Assembly: GCA_043805435.1 (NCBI GenBank)
Contig: JAZDHY010000100.1
Coordinates: forward strand, 1-64,000
Origin: JAEXOD01 sp043805435
GTDB lineage: Bacteria; Bacteroidota; Ignavibacteria; Ignavibacteriales; Melioribacteraceae
Direction of reading: 5' to 3'
Length of the DNA stretch: 64,000 nt
Made by a program: the position numbers and the translations under genes. Positions within the stretch are counted from its first letter, which is position 1; every line of letters starts with the position of its first letter. Positions 8,614-16,987 of this stretch are shown piece after piece. The notes under the pieces were generated by a model. It had not been told where the DNA came from. It worked only from the letters and a program-made list of their open reading frames with translations, and ran no database searches.

Positions 8614-9405
8614 TTATTTTTTTAATATATAACTAAAAAATGAAAAATGGTCTTTTATGCTTTTATTCCAGTATTCTTTATCATGTGTGCCGGGCTGGAA
8701 CTTTGAACTAATTTTAATACCAAGGATTTCGCATTGTTCCTTAAATTTAATATTTGTTTGGTATAAAAAATCCTCTGTTCCGCAATCTATATATATAGTT
8801 TTGTTTTTACCGGCAATATTTGATAAAAGGTTAATTGCGGAATTTTCTTTCCAAACATTAGAATAATCCTCAACATCACCGGCTGCCCCTTTTATTGTTG
8901 ATCTATTAGGAAATGCAGTTAAATCCAATAATCCGCTTGTACTGGCGGCAGATAAAAACATATCGGGCCGTTTTAAATATAATGATATTGCCCCATGTCC
9001 ACCCATACTTAAACCGGTAATAAATAGTTTAGTCTTATCAATCGGGTACTTGTTAAATATGGCAGGAATAAAATTTTCCCAAAAAAATGATTCAAACTGG
9101 CTGTCTTGGCGTATAGGGCTGTTAATATAATAGCTATCATAAAATCCATCAGGACAAATAATAATAAACTGTAAAGAATCCGCAATGTTTTGCAAATCGA
9201 TTATTTCGTTCCATTGTTTATAACTTCCGGCCCAGCCGTGCATCATTATTATAGCGGGTAACAAGTCTGTTTTATTGGCAGTTTTGGGAAGGAAAACATA
9301 AGTAGTATCGGTATAAGGAATATACTCCGAGTTTATTAATAATATCTCCTGCCCAAAAGAATATGAATAAAAAGATATTAAAATTATTAAAATGTGTTTT
9401 TTCAT
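8614..9405 (-). CDS. Secreted alpha/beta-hydrolase esterase (esterase D/feruloyl-esterase type)
   Basis: The 263-residue protein starts with a Sec signal peptide (MKKHILIILISFYSYSFGQ), so it acts in the periplasm or outside. The fold is alpha/beta hydrolase of the putative esterase family. The nucleophile elbow is GLSMGGHGA with the Ser near residue 152, the acid lies in DCGTEDFL and the His in PGTHDKEYW. An HGW motif in MMHGWAGS provides the oxyanion region. The substrate cannot be told; S-formylglutathione-hydrolase-like, tributyrin-type or carbohydrate esterase activities are all possible. It sits alone on the minus strand between the PspC gene and the antiporter, with gaps of 71 and 77 bases. 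Confidence 0.8.
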   Translation of the reverse strand: MKKHILIILISFYSYSFGQEILLINSEYIPYTDTTYVFLPKTANKTDLLPAIIMMHGWAGSYKQWNEIIDLQNIADSLQFIIICPDGFYDSYYINSPIRQDSQFESFFWENFIPAIFNKYPIDKTKLFITGLSMGGHGAISLYLKRPDMFLSAASTSGLLDLTAFPNRSTIKGAAGDVEDYSNVWKENSAINLLSNIAGKNKTIYIDCGTEDFLYQTNIKFKEQCEILGIKISSKFQPGTHDKEYWNKSIKDHFSFFSYILKK

Positions 9406-9482
9406 AAAATTTTCCTGGCACTATTTTTTTTTGTTATTAATCATTAATTTTTAGTAAGTAGTAACAAATCACTAATTTCTAA

Positions 9483-11171
9483 TCATTGCTTACTTTCTTT
9501 TATTGTTTTTACAACACTTTCTGCATCATCTAAGCTAATAGCTTTTTCGATAACTTCAATAGAATGAAATGTTTTTGCTATTTCTGCTAAAAAGCTTAAC
9601 TGTAGGTTATTTTCGCCCAAAGGAGTAAGAAGTAAAATAAATAATTTTGCAGGCAGCTCGTCCAGTGAGTCAAAATCAATTCCTTGTTTAGAAATTGCCA
9701 AAACAATAACAGGAGTTGGAATATTTAATTTAGCATGAGGTAAGGCTAAGTGGTTTTGCAATCCGGTTGAAGCCAAATTTTCGCGCTGCATAGTAGCAAG
9801 ATAAATCTCTTTTTCGTTTAAGCTAAATTCCTTAGCTGCTTTGGCGCATAACTCTTTAATTATTTCATCTTTTGTAATTGCACTACTAAAGAAAACAAGC
9901 TTATTAGTAATAATATCTTTTAATGAATGAGCACGAATACGTTTTACAAAGTGACTTAATAAAGATCCGCTTGTTATGCTTGTAATAATTGTCATAATTA
10001 TTATTGCAACAAACATAGCTTGATTTATAACTCCTGCTTCTAATGCAATTATTCCCAAAAAGATTGCCATTGTTCCGCGTGCATTTAGTCCAAATGAAAC
10101 TGCTAAAGATTCAAACTTTGGAAGTTTGGCAACATAATACGAGCCAAACCAAACACCCATAATTTTTGTGGCAAATGAAAACACCATAACAAATAAAACA
10201 AGATTAAGATTAAAGTTTTGAATAAAATCTATCTTTAAGCCTATCATTACAAAAAACAAGGGGGCAAAAAAACTAGCAGTAAATTGATGAATTATTTCTC
10301 TGGATTCGTGGGTGAAATGTTCGGAATTGCCTACAGCAACACCAATTATGAATGCACCAAAAATTGAGTGAATTCCGATATACTGGGTAAATAAAGAACC
10401 GAGTAAACACAAAACTACCGAAAATGCAATAATTCCGCTTGGGCCGGAAATATATTTTTTTAATACAGGTATTATTCTATCAATTATTGCACGGCCTAAT
10501 GTTAACATTCCGGCAATAAATACAAGAGTTGTAATAATAATAGTTGGAAGATTAAAAAGGGAAGCCGTACCGGCCATCATACTTAATATTATTGAAAACA
10601 AAATCCATCCAATCAAGTCATCAACCATAGCAACAGAAAGAATTAAACTGCCGACTTTAGTTTTTAATAGATTTAAGTCTAATAAAATTTTGGCAATTAT
10701 TGATAAGGCCGGAATTGATAGAGCGGTTCCAAAAAATAAACTAAATATCAATTTATATTTAGAATCAAAAGAAATAATTGAATCATAAAAAAACCATGCC
10801 GCAAAAAATCCAACCAAAAAAGGAAAAACTACGCCAAAAAAACTTAGTATGCTGGTTGTTTTTCCATTTTTAATAATTAGGGAAAGCTCCAATTCCATTC
10901 CTGCAACAAATAACAGTAAAATTAATCCGATCGAGCTTATTCCGTCTAAAGCAAAAAAAGAATTTTGAGAAGATTGAAAAATATAAATATATATTTTTGG
11001 AAAAATATAACCCAATAAAGAGGGACCTAAAATAACACCGGCAATAATTTCCCCAATTACAGCGGGCTGTTTAAGCATTCTGCTTAATTCGCCAAAAAAT
11101 CGTGCAAAAATAAGCAAAATTGAAAGTTGTAATAACAATATTATTACTTCGTTATGATTTAATGTTATCAT
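9483..11171 (-). CDS. CPA2-family cation/proton antiporter fused to a C-terminal PTS EIIA-like domain
   Basis: Residues about 5-405 form a 12-13 helix Na+/H+ (or K+/H+) exchanger domain, with FARFFGELSRMLKQPAVIGEI near the start, the conserved acidic motif SVAMVDDLIGW and FGLNARGTMAI. The last 150 residues are soluble and match the type-2 PTS EIIA/EIIA-Ntr fold, with LALPHAKLNIP holding the His that is phosphorylated in true EIIA domains. Fusions of this kind are known in antiporters of several phyla and suggest regulation by phosphorylation or nutrient state. The gene directly abuts the upstream universal stress protein gene with no spacer, so the pair is one operon. Transported ion and phosphodonor are unknown. 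Confidence 0.85.
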   Translation of the reverse strand: MITLNHNEVIILLLQLSILLIFARFFGELSRMLKQPAVIGEIIAGVILGPSLLGYIFPKIYIYIFQSSQNSFFALDGISSIGLILLLFVAGMELELSLIIKNGKTTSILSFFGVVFPFLVGFFAAWFFYDSIISFDSKYKLIFSLFFGTALSIPALSIIAKILLDLNLLKTKVGSLILSVAMVDDLIGWILFSIILSMMAGTASLFNLPTIIITTLVFIAGMLTLGRAIIDRIIPVLKKYISGPSGIIAFSVVLCLLGSLFTQYIGIHSIFGAFIIGVAVGNSEHFTHESREIIHQFTASFFAPLFFVMIGLKIDFIQNFNLNLVLFVMVFSFATKIMGVWFGSYYVAKLPKFESLAVSFGLNARGTMAIFLGIIALEAGVINQAMFVAIIIMTIITSITSGSLLSHFVKRIRAHSLKDIITNKLVFFSSAITKDEIIKELCAKAAKEFSLNEKEIYLATMQRENLASTGLQNHLALPHAKLNIPTPVIVLAISKQGIDFDSLDELPAKLFILLLTPLGENNLQLSFLAEIAKTFHSIEVIEKAISLDDAESVVKTIKESKQ

Positions 11172-12023
11172 TTAATTCTTTCTTATAATTAATAAATTAG
11201 AAGGAAGATCTTCATATATATTTTTAAATTCATCAACAATTATGCGATTAAAAATACTTGTTTTTTTAGCGGGTGTTGATAAAACTAAAATATCCGAATT
11301 ATAATTTCGTACAAAGTTAGACAAATTAAGAGCATTTTTTTCGTAAAAACATTCGGTGTGAATTGGCACTGAACCGGATAAGTTTAACTCAACAATAAAT
11401 AAATTCATTTTTTCAGATTCATCAACAATCATTTCTTTTTTTGTTTCGTCTATATCTTCTATGGAACCCGTGTACATGTTTGAAAGAGTCAACCCCGGAA
11501 TCCATAAGTCTCTGATTAAAGAAAAACTTTGGGATTTCTCAAATTCAGCAAATTGATATGAAGTAATAATTGCTTTTTCGCAAGCAGTTGAAAAATCTAC
11601 AACAACACAAAACCTATTAAATTTATGTAATTTTTCTTTCGATTTTTTTAATATTAAAACCGAACATTTAGCTTCATTCATTAATTTTCTTGAAACAGAA
11701 CCTACATAATGTTTTAACAAGTTCTCTTTTTGCAGGGCTCCTGCTATTAATAAATCTACGCCTTCTTCTTCTGCAATTTTTAATATTACCTTTGCCGGGT
11801 TGCCGGTTTGACTTAATATTTTAATTTTACTTAAGTCGCATTTAGAATCGATAAGGATTTTTTCCATTCGTTCTTTGTCTTCTTTTTCGTGTTCGGCTGA
11901 ATGAATAATACATAATTCGGCATCAAACAATTTTTTTAATCGTAAACTTGTTTCCAGGTTATATTGCATGGATGGCGAAAATGTTAAGGCCAAACCTAAT
12001 TTTTTAAAAGGAGCTGTTGTCAT
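11172..12023 (-). CDS. Universal stress protein with two tandem Usp domains
   Basis: The 283 residues hold two UspA-like alpha/beta domains, about 1-140 and 145-283. The first has the usual order: FKKLGLALTFSP, a central LLIAGALQ and the nucleotide-loop pattern around HYVGSVSRKLMNEAKCSVLIL, so it may bind ATP. The second ends NIYEDLPSNLLIIRKN and keeps VLSTPAK but lacks a clear nucleotide loop. The gene is immediately upstream of the antiporter-EIIA fusion in the same operon; Usp proteins often partner or regulate CPA-type antiporters. The operon start faces the 590-base spacer before the chemosensory cluster. Confidence 0.85.
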   Translation of the reverse strand: MTTAPFKKLGLALTFSPSMQYNLETSLRLKKLFDAELCIIHSAEHEKEDKERMEKILIDSKCDLSKIKILSQTGNPAKVILKIAEEEGVDLLIAGALQKENLLKHYVGSVSRKLMNEAKCSVLILKKSKEKLHKFNRFCVVVDFSTACEKAIITSYQFAEFEKSQSFSLIRDLWIPGLTLSNMYTGSIEDIDETKKEMIVDESEKMNLFIVELNLSGSVPIHTECFYEKNALNLSNFVRNYNSDILVLSTPAKKTSIFNRIIVDEFKNIYEDLPSNLLIIRKN

Positions 12024-12613
12024 AAATTCTTCTTTGTTTTTAGATACTACAATTTACAAAGTTTAATAAAAATTAAAAAGAAAATAATTTTGGTTAATTT
12101 TTTATTTGTAGCTAAAAATGTTAACTCTTAGGTAATTAACAATTTAATACAAAATGTTTTTTAAATATATATTGACTTTTGTTTTTTTTATCAGTAACAT
12201 AAATAATACGGCTGTAGGGAAGTTTGAATTTATGGTTTTATACTTGACTGCCTTTTAAAATAAGTTTATTGTGTTTATAAATTGTTTTGTTTTAGATTTT
12301 ATGACAAGCTGTTTTTTTACAATAAAGATAGGTTTTTTTTATATTAAATTTAAACTGGAATTCAGAAATGAAAATCGAATTTGGGAAATTAATTATCAAC
12401 ATAATAAAAGTTAATCAAACAAAAAACATAAGTTATTTAAATACTAAAACACTAATTTAAATTTTAGAATTGGGGTAAAGGGAGTAATTTAAGAAATATT
12501 CAATATTTTGACCTCCTTAGCTCTCAAATTGAAAAAGGAACCAAAAAAACCAAATAATGGTTTTATTAATATATAGCAAAGTATTGTTTTGAAGGCTGAG
12601 GAAGAAGGAAACT
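12024..12613. other. Long divergent intergenic region upstream of the chemosensory cluster
   Basis: This 590-base AT-rich stretch separates the minus-strand usp operon from the plus-strand cheW start and must carry both promoters. There is no convincing frame. A small hairpin AAAACCA-AATAA-TGGTTTT at 12546-12564 lies in the leader, followed by ATTAATATA, and could be a weak attenuator. GAGGAAGAAGGAAA just before 12614 is the cheW ribosome site. No exact TAnnTTTG was found at a convincing distance from either gene. Confidence 0.5.
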
Positions 12614-13090
12614 ATGAAAGATCCGGAAATAGCTGGAAATAAAAAAATAGTTTTGTTCGGTTTAGATGAACCTCGATATGCTTTATATTTATCGGCAGTT
12701 AAGTGTGTTGTACAAGCAGTAGAAATAACGCCTTTACCAAAAGCTCCAAAAATAGTTTTGGGTGTAATAAACTTTCACGGCCAGATAATTCCTGTTATTG
12801 ACATTCGAAAACTTTTCCACTTGGCACCCCTAGAAATTAACCTTGAAGATCAATTTATTATTGCACAAACAACCAAACGGCTTGTTGTTCTTGTGGTCAA
12901 TTCTGTTGATGATGTTTATGACCTTGATCATTTTCAGGTAAATGATGCAGAAAAATTTTACCCATATACCGATTATCTTTCGGGAATAGCAAAAATTGAA
13001 ACAAACATAATATTAATTAACGATCTAGAAAAATTTCTTTCTCTTGATGAAGAAAAAAAATTAGATGAAGCTCTTGCAGGGGAATGCTGA
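12614..13090 (+). CDS. CheW-type coupling protein (WspB-like position)
   Basis: This single CheW domain of 158 residues adapts a chemoreceptor to the CheA kinase. Family features are the opening strand KIVLFGLDEPRYALYLS, PKAPKIVLGVINFHGQIIPVIDIRKLF (the conserved NxRGxxxPVxDL-like stretch, here HGQIIPVID) and a C-terminal LSGIAKIETNIILINDLEKFLSLDE. It opens a seven-gene plus-strand cluster and has a strong purine-rich ribosome site. Its stop overlaps the start of the methyltransferase gene. In Wsp-type systems the same place is held by WspB; here assignment rests on gene order and domain content. Confidence 0.9.
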   Translation: MKDPEIAGNKKIVLFGLDEPRYALYLSAVKCVVQAVEITPLPKAPKIVLGVINFHGQIIPVIDIRKLFHLAPLEINLEDQFIIAQTTKRLVVLVVNSVDDVYDLDHFQVNDAEKFYPYTDYLSGIAKIETNIILINDLEKFLSLDEEKKLDEALAGEC

Positions 13091-14577
13091 TGAAGTTTGG
13101 TCTAAAGGAAAATACATTGTTTATGTTAAGTAATTTTATTGCTAATAACTTAGCACTCCATTTCCCTAAGGAGCGTTGGACTGATTTGGAACGAAATATT
13201 TTGTCGGTTTCAAATGAGTTTGGTTATCAGGATGTTGAAAAATTTGTTAATTATATTATGACTTCTCCACTTTCATACGAACATATTGAAATATTAACAT
13301 CATATCTTACTAACAATGAAACATATTTTTGGCGTGAACATTTTACATTTGAAATATTGGGACAAAAAATTCTTCCTGAACTAATAAGTATGCGGCAAAA
13401 TGATAAAAGAATAAGAATTTGGAGTGCGGGGTGTTCAACCGGTGAAGAACCATATTCAATAGCTATTGCCTTAAGCAGAGTAATTCCAAATATTAAGGAT
13501 TGGGATATTACTATTCTTGCAATAGATATAAGCCCAAGAATTTTAATTAGAGCAACAGTGGGTATTTACAACCAGTGGGCGTTTCGTAATACACCCGGTT
13601 GGTTAAAAGAAAAATATTTTTTGCCAAAAGAAAATAATAAATTCGAGATCATTCCCGCAATCAGAAACATGGTAAAATTTGAATATATGAATTTAGCTGA
13701 CGATGTTTACCCTTCACCGCTAAATAATACTAATGCAATGGATGTAATATTTTGTCGTAATGTGCTAATGTATTTTACTCAAAATAGGTTTAAAAAGGTT
13801 ACCCGAGGATTATATAATTCTTTAATTGACGGTGGTTATTTAGTGGTTTCTGCAAGCGAACTTTCGCTTCAAAATTTTGCTGAGTTTATACCTGTAAATA
13901 TTCCCGGTATGGTTTTTTATCAAAAGACCTCCAAAATAACTAAAAATCAGTCCGCAATAAATCCATTTGAACCAAAACCTGAAGCGATTTTAGTAAAAGC
14001 ACTTCCAGACTTTAATCTTACTTCAAAATTTGAAACAGCTGAGATTATTAATGTTATTTCTGAGCTGAAAGAAAATCCAACACAAATTGAAACTAGATAT
14101 GAAGAGGTTCTAAAATTGTATTCTTTAGGTTATTATACTGAGGTAATTGAAAAGCTGAAAAATGAAAGTTGTACCGGAGAAAAACAGAAACTTTTAATAC
14201 GGGCTTATACAAACACCGGAAATCTTACACGTGCATTAAATGAATGCGAAAAAGCAATTAAAATAAATAAACTTGATGCACGTTTATATTATCTTCAAGC
14301 AATTATTCTTCAGGAAAAAAGTGAATTTAATGCAGCTGTTGTTTCGCTTAAAAACGCTTTATACTTGGATCCAAATTTTATTATATCCTATTATGCATTG
14401 GCTAATACATATCAACACTTAGGCAATATTAATAGCGCAAAAAAAGGTTATGATAATGTTTTAGCACTTTTAAATAAATGCGATAGGGAGTATATATTGC
14501 CCGAATCGGAAGGACTGACAGCCGGGAGATTAAAAGAAATATTAAATTCTACACAACAGTATAGAGTGTTATTATGA
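13090..14577 (+). CDS. CheR methyltransferase with C-terminal TPR repeats (WspC-like)
   Basis: CheR transfers methyl groups from S-adenosylmethionine to receptor glutamates. The SAM pocket is IRIWSAGCSTGEEPYSIA, and the catalytic region includes FCRNVLMYF. Residues about 1-280 are the methyltransferase. A linker and three to four TPR-like helical repeats fill about 345-470 (for example LYYLQAIILQEKSEFNAAVV and YYALANTYQHLG). I prefer ATG 13090, overlapping the cheW stop as TGATG with AGGGGA six bases upstream, over ATG 13084; this gives 495 residues. CheR-TPR fusions are typical of Wsp-type and other alternative-function arrays, where TPRs mediate docking. The stop overlaps the next start (ATGA). 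Confidence 0.92.
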   Translation: MKFGLKENTLFMLSNFIANNLALHFPKERWTDLERNILSVSNEFGYQDVEKFVNYIMTSPLSYEHIEILTSYLTNNETYFWREHFTFEILGQKILPELISMRQNDKRIRIWSAGCSTGEEPYSIAIALSRVIPNIKDWDITILAIDISPRILIRATVGIYNQWAFRNTPGWLKEKYFLPKENNKFEIIPAIRNMVKFEYMNLADDVYPSPLNNTNAMDVIFCRNVLMYFTQNRFKKVTRGLYNSLIDGGYLVVSASELSLQNFAEFIPVNIPGMVFYQKTSKITKNQSAINPFEPKPEAILVKALPDFNLTSKFETAEIINVISELKENPTQIETRYEEVLKLYSLGYYTEVIEKLKNESCTGEKQKLLIRAYTNTGNLTRALNECEKAIKINKLDARLYYLQAIILQEKSEFNAAVVSLKNALYLDPNFIISYYALANTYQHLGNINSAKKGYDNVLALLNKCDREYILPESEGLTAGRLKEILNSTQQYRVLL

Positions 14578-15203
14578 ACGAATATCAAAAAAGAGTGGAA
14601 GAAAAACCAAAAATAAATTGGGAAAAGATAAAAAAAAGAGTGGACTCGTTAAAGGAAGTTCTTAATCTACAAACTATTCTTTCGCCGGAGGAAAAACATA
14701 TCATCTTAAAAGCTAGAGCTAAGGTGTTAGCTGATGAAAATGAAGAGACCTCCTGCACAAAAAAATATATTGATATTATTGAGTTTGGTTTAGCTTCCGA
14801 AAAATATGGAATAGAGAACATGTACGTGAGAGAAGTTTATCCGCTTAAAGATTTTACAACGCTGCCCGGGTTGCCCTCGTTTGTGTTAGGGATAATAAAT
14901 GTGCGGGGACAGATTGTTTCTGTTATTGATCTTAAAAAATTCTTTAATCTTCCATGGAAAGGTATTGGAGAATTGAACAAAGTAATTATTTTGCGAAATC
15001 AGCAAATGGAATTTGGAATACTCTGCGATACTGTTTACGATGCAAGAAGTATATCACTTGACCTAATTCAAAAATCACCCGTTTGTGCAAACGGAATAAG
15101 TGCAGACTATTTGAAGGGAATTACCGAAGATTTTACTATTATCCTTGATGTAAAAAAAATATTGAAGGATAAAAAAATAATTATACATCAGGAAGTTGAT
15201 TGA
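14574..15203 (+). CDS. CheW-type coupling protein with N-terminal extension (WspD-like)
   Basis: The 209-residue protein has a CheW domain from about residue 62 to the end, with DIIEFGLASEKYGIENMYVREV, PGLPSFVLGIINVRGQIVSVIDLKKFF (the conserved NVRGQ stretch intact) and LKGITEDFTIILDVKKIL. The first 55-60 residues are a charged, helical extension (KKRVDSLKEVLNLQ and later). WspD has a similar N-terminal extension, so two different CheWs in one cluster again mirror Wsp. The gene overlaps cheR by four bases and is followed after 21 bases by the receptor gene. Confidence 0.9.
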   Translation: MNEYQKRVEEKPKINWEKIKKRVDSLKEVLNLQTILSPEEKHIILKARAKVLADENEETSCTKKYIDIIEFGLASEKYGIENMYVREVYPLKDFTTLPGLPSFVLGIINVRGQIVSVIDLKKFFNLPWKGIGELNKVIILRNQQMEFGILCDTVYDARSISLDLIQKSPVCANGISADYLKGITEDFTIILDVKKILKDKKIIIHQEVD

Positions 15204-15224
15204 TTTTTAAAAAGAGGTACTAAA

Positions 15225-16973
15225 ATGAAATATTTTCTAAATCTATCTACACGTGCCAAACTAATAATTAGTTTTGGATTGATCTGGGTATTATTTGTTG
15301 TTGTTATTGTAATTGCTTATAGTGGTCTGTTGGAGATTACTCGTTCAGAAAAGGAATTGAATGATATTCATTTCCAAACGTCTCTTAATTTAAATCAATT
15401 AAGATCCCATCAAAATTTAATAAGAGCCGAAATTCTTGATTTGATGCTTACGCCCAAAAGAGGTGAACAAATTATTATTGAAGGACTTATAGAAGAACGG
15501 AAGTTAGCAATTGATGATATTATGGAAAAGTTAACTATACTAAACACAAATTCGGAATTTCAAAACCAATTAAAAAGAATTAATAATTATTTGGAAGAAT
15601 ACAGACAAATCAGAACAAAGGAAATATCTTTAATTAAGAATGGAAAAATTGAAGAAGCAAAACAGTTGGGCATTAGTGTGGGAGGTGAGCAATTTGAAAA
15701 GATCAGGTCAATTGCAACAGAAATTGGAGATAAAGCGGCCAAAGATGCTGAGTACCAACTTACGCTTGATCAGAAGAGGGCAGGTTCAATATTAATTATT
15801 TTTGTTGTTTTTGGAATAGGCTCAATGTTATTTAGTTTAGTAGTGATAATATTGTTGAATAAAACAATTGCAAAACCCCTTAACGAGATAACAATAATAG
15901 CAAAGAGAATAGGGGAGGGAAATCTAAATGTTGAATTGGCACTGGTTGAAAGAAAAGATGAAGTTGGACTCCTATTGCAGACTTTTAGTAAAATGGTGGA
16001 TGGACTTAAAGAAATGGCTGCTTCTGCTCAAAAAATTGCCTATGGAGATTTAACAATATCTATTGTTCCTCAATCGGAAAAAGATATTCTGGGAAATACT
16101 TTTTTGCAGATGTTAAATAATTTACGTCGAATGATGAAAGAAATATCTGAAGGAATTAATCTAATCGCTTCATCCTCAAATGAAATTTTGGTTGCTACAA
16201 CACAAGTTGCCTCCGGTTCGGCAGAAACAGCCATTGCCATTAACGAAACGTCTACAACTGTTGAAGAAGTCCGCCAGGCAGCTCAACTTTCAAGTCAAAA
16301 AGCAAATCGTGTTTCAGAAGGTGCCTTGCAGGTTGTTCAAGTAACTAAAGATGGCCAAAAAGCAGTTGACGAAACAGTAAAATGTATGTATCAAATTCAA
16401 AATCAGATGGAATCGGTTGCAAATACTATTGTACGTTTGAGTGAACAAACACAGCAAATTGGAGGAATAATTGCCTCAGTAACCGAATTAGCAGAACAAT
16501 CTAATTTGTTAGCAGTTAATGCCGCAATAGAAGCAGCCAAAGCAGGTGAACAAGGGAAAGGCTTTGCAGTAGTTGCTCAAGAAATAAAAAGTCTTGCCAA
16601 ACAATCAAAACAAGCCACAGTGCAAGTTAGAAATATATTAAACGATATACAAAAAGTAACCGGCGAGGCAGTTATGGCCACCGAACAAACCGGTAAAGCT
16701 GTTGAAAATGGCGTTAAACAATCAACGAAGGCGGGTGAATCGATAAAAACAATGGCTGATAGCAGTAATAAATCTATGGATGCAGCAACTCAAATTGTTG
16801 CCTCAAGTCATCAACAAGTAATTGGAATGGAACAAATAAATTTAGCAATGAATAATATCAACCAAGCCGGAACTGAAAATGCGGCAAGTATGATGCAGGC
16901 AGAAAAAGCAGCAAAAGATTTAAATGAGTTAGGTCAAAAATTGAAACAACTTGCTGAACAATATAAAACATAA
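15225..16973 (+). CDS. Methyl-accepting chemotaxis protein
   Basis: This 582-residue transmembrane receptor has TM1 at about residues 13-33, a roughly 150-residue periplasmic helical bundle (4HB-type), TM2 at about 186-210, HAMP at about 211-262 and a second HAMP-like stretch (MAASAQKIAYGDLTISIVP). The cytoplasmic signalling hairpin has the tip SNLLAVNAAIEAAKAGEQGK. There is no C-terminal pentapeptide tether for CheR. The periplasmic domain, rich in helices with Leu/Ile heptads, does not identify a ligand; membrane or surface cues are possible by analogy with WspA. It is the only receptor in the cluster, so it is the likely dedicated input of this array. Confidence 0.93.
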   Translation: MKYFLNLSTRAKLIISFGLIWVLFVVVIVIAYSGLLEITRSEKELNDIHFQTSLNLNQLRSHQNLIRAEILDLMLTPKRGEQIIIEGLIEERKLAIDDIMEKLTILNTNSEFQNQLKRINNYLEEYRQIRTKEISLIKNGKIEEAKQLGISVGGEQFEKIRSIATEIGDKAAKDAEYQLTLDQKRAGSILIIFVVFGIGSMLFSLVVIILLNKTIAKPLNEITIIAKRIGEGNLNVELALVERKDEVGLLLQTFSKMVDGLKEMAASAQKIAYGDLTISIVPQSEKDILGNTFLQMLNNLRRMMKEISEGINLIASSSNEILVATTQVASGSAETAIAINETSTTVEEVRQAAQLSSQKANRVSEGALQVVQVTKDGQKAVDETVKCMYQIQNQMESVANTIVRLSEQTQQIGGIIASVTELAEQSNLLAVNAAIEAAKAGEQGKGFAVVAQEIKSLAKQSKQATVQVRNILNDIQKVTGEAVMATEQTGKAVENGVKQSTKAGESIKTMADSSNKSMDAATQIVASSHQQVIGMEQINLAMNNINQAGTENAASMMQAEKAAKDLNELGQKLKQLAEQYKT

Positions 16974-16987
16974 AGGAAACAAATTAA

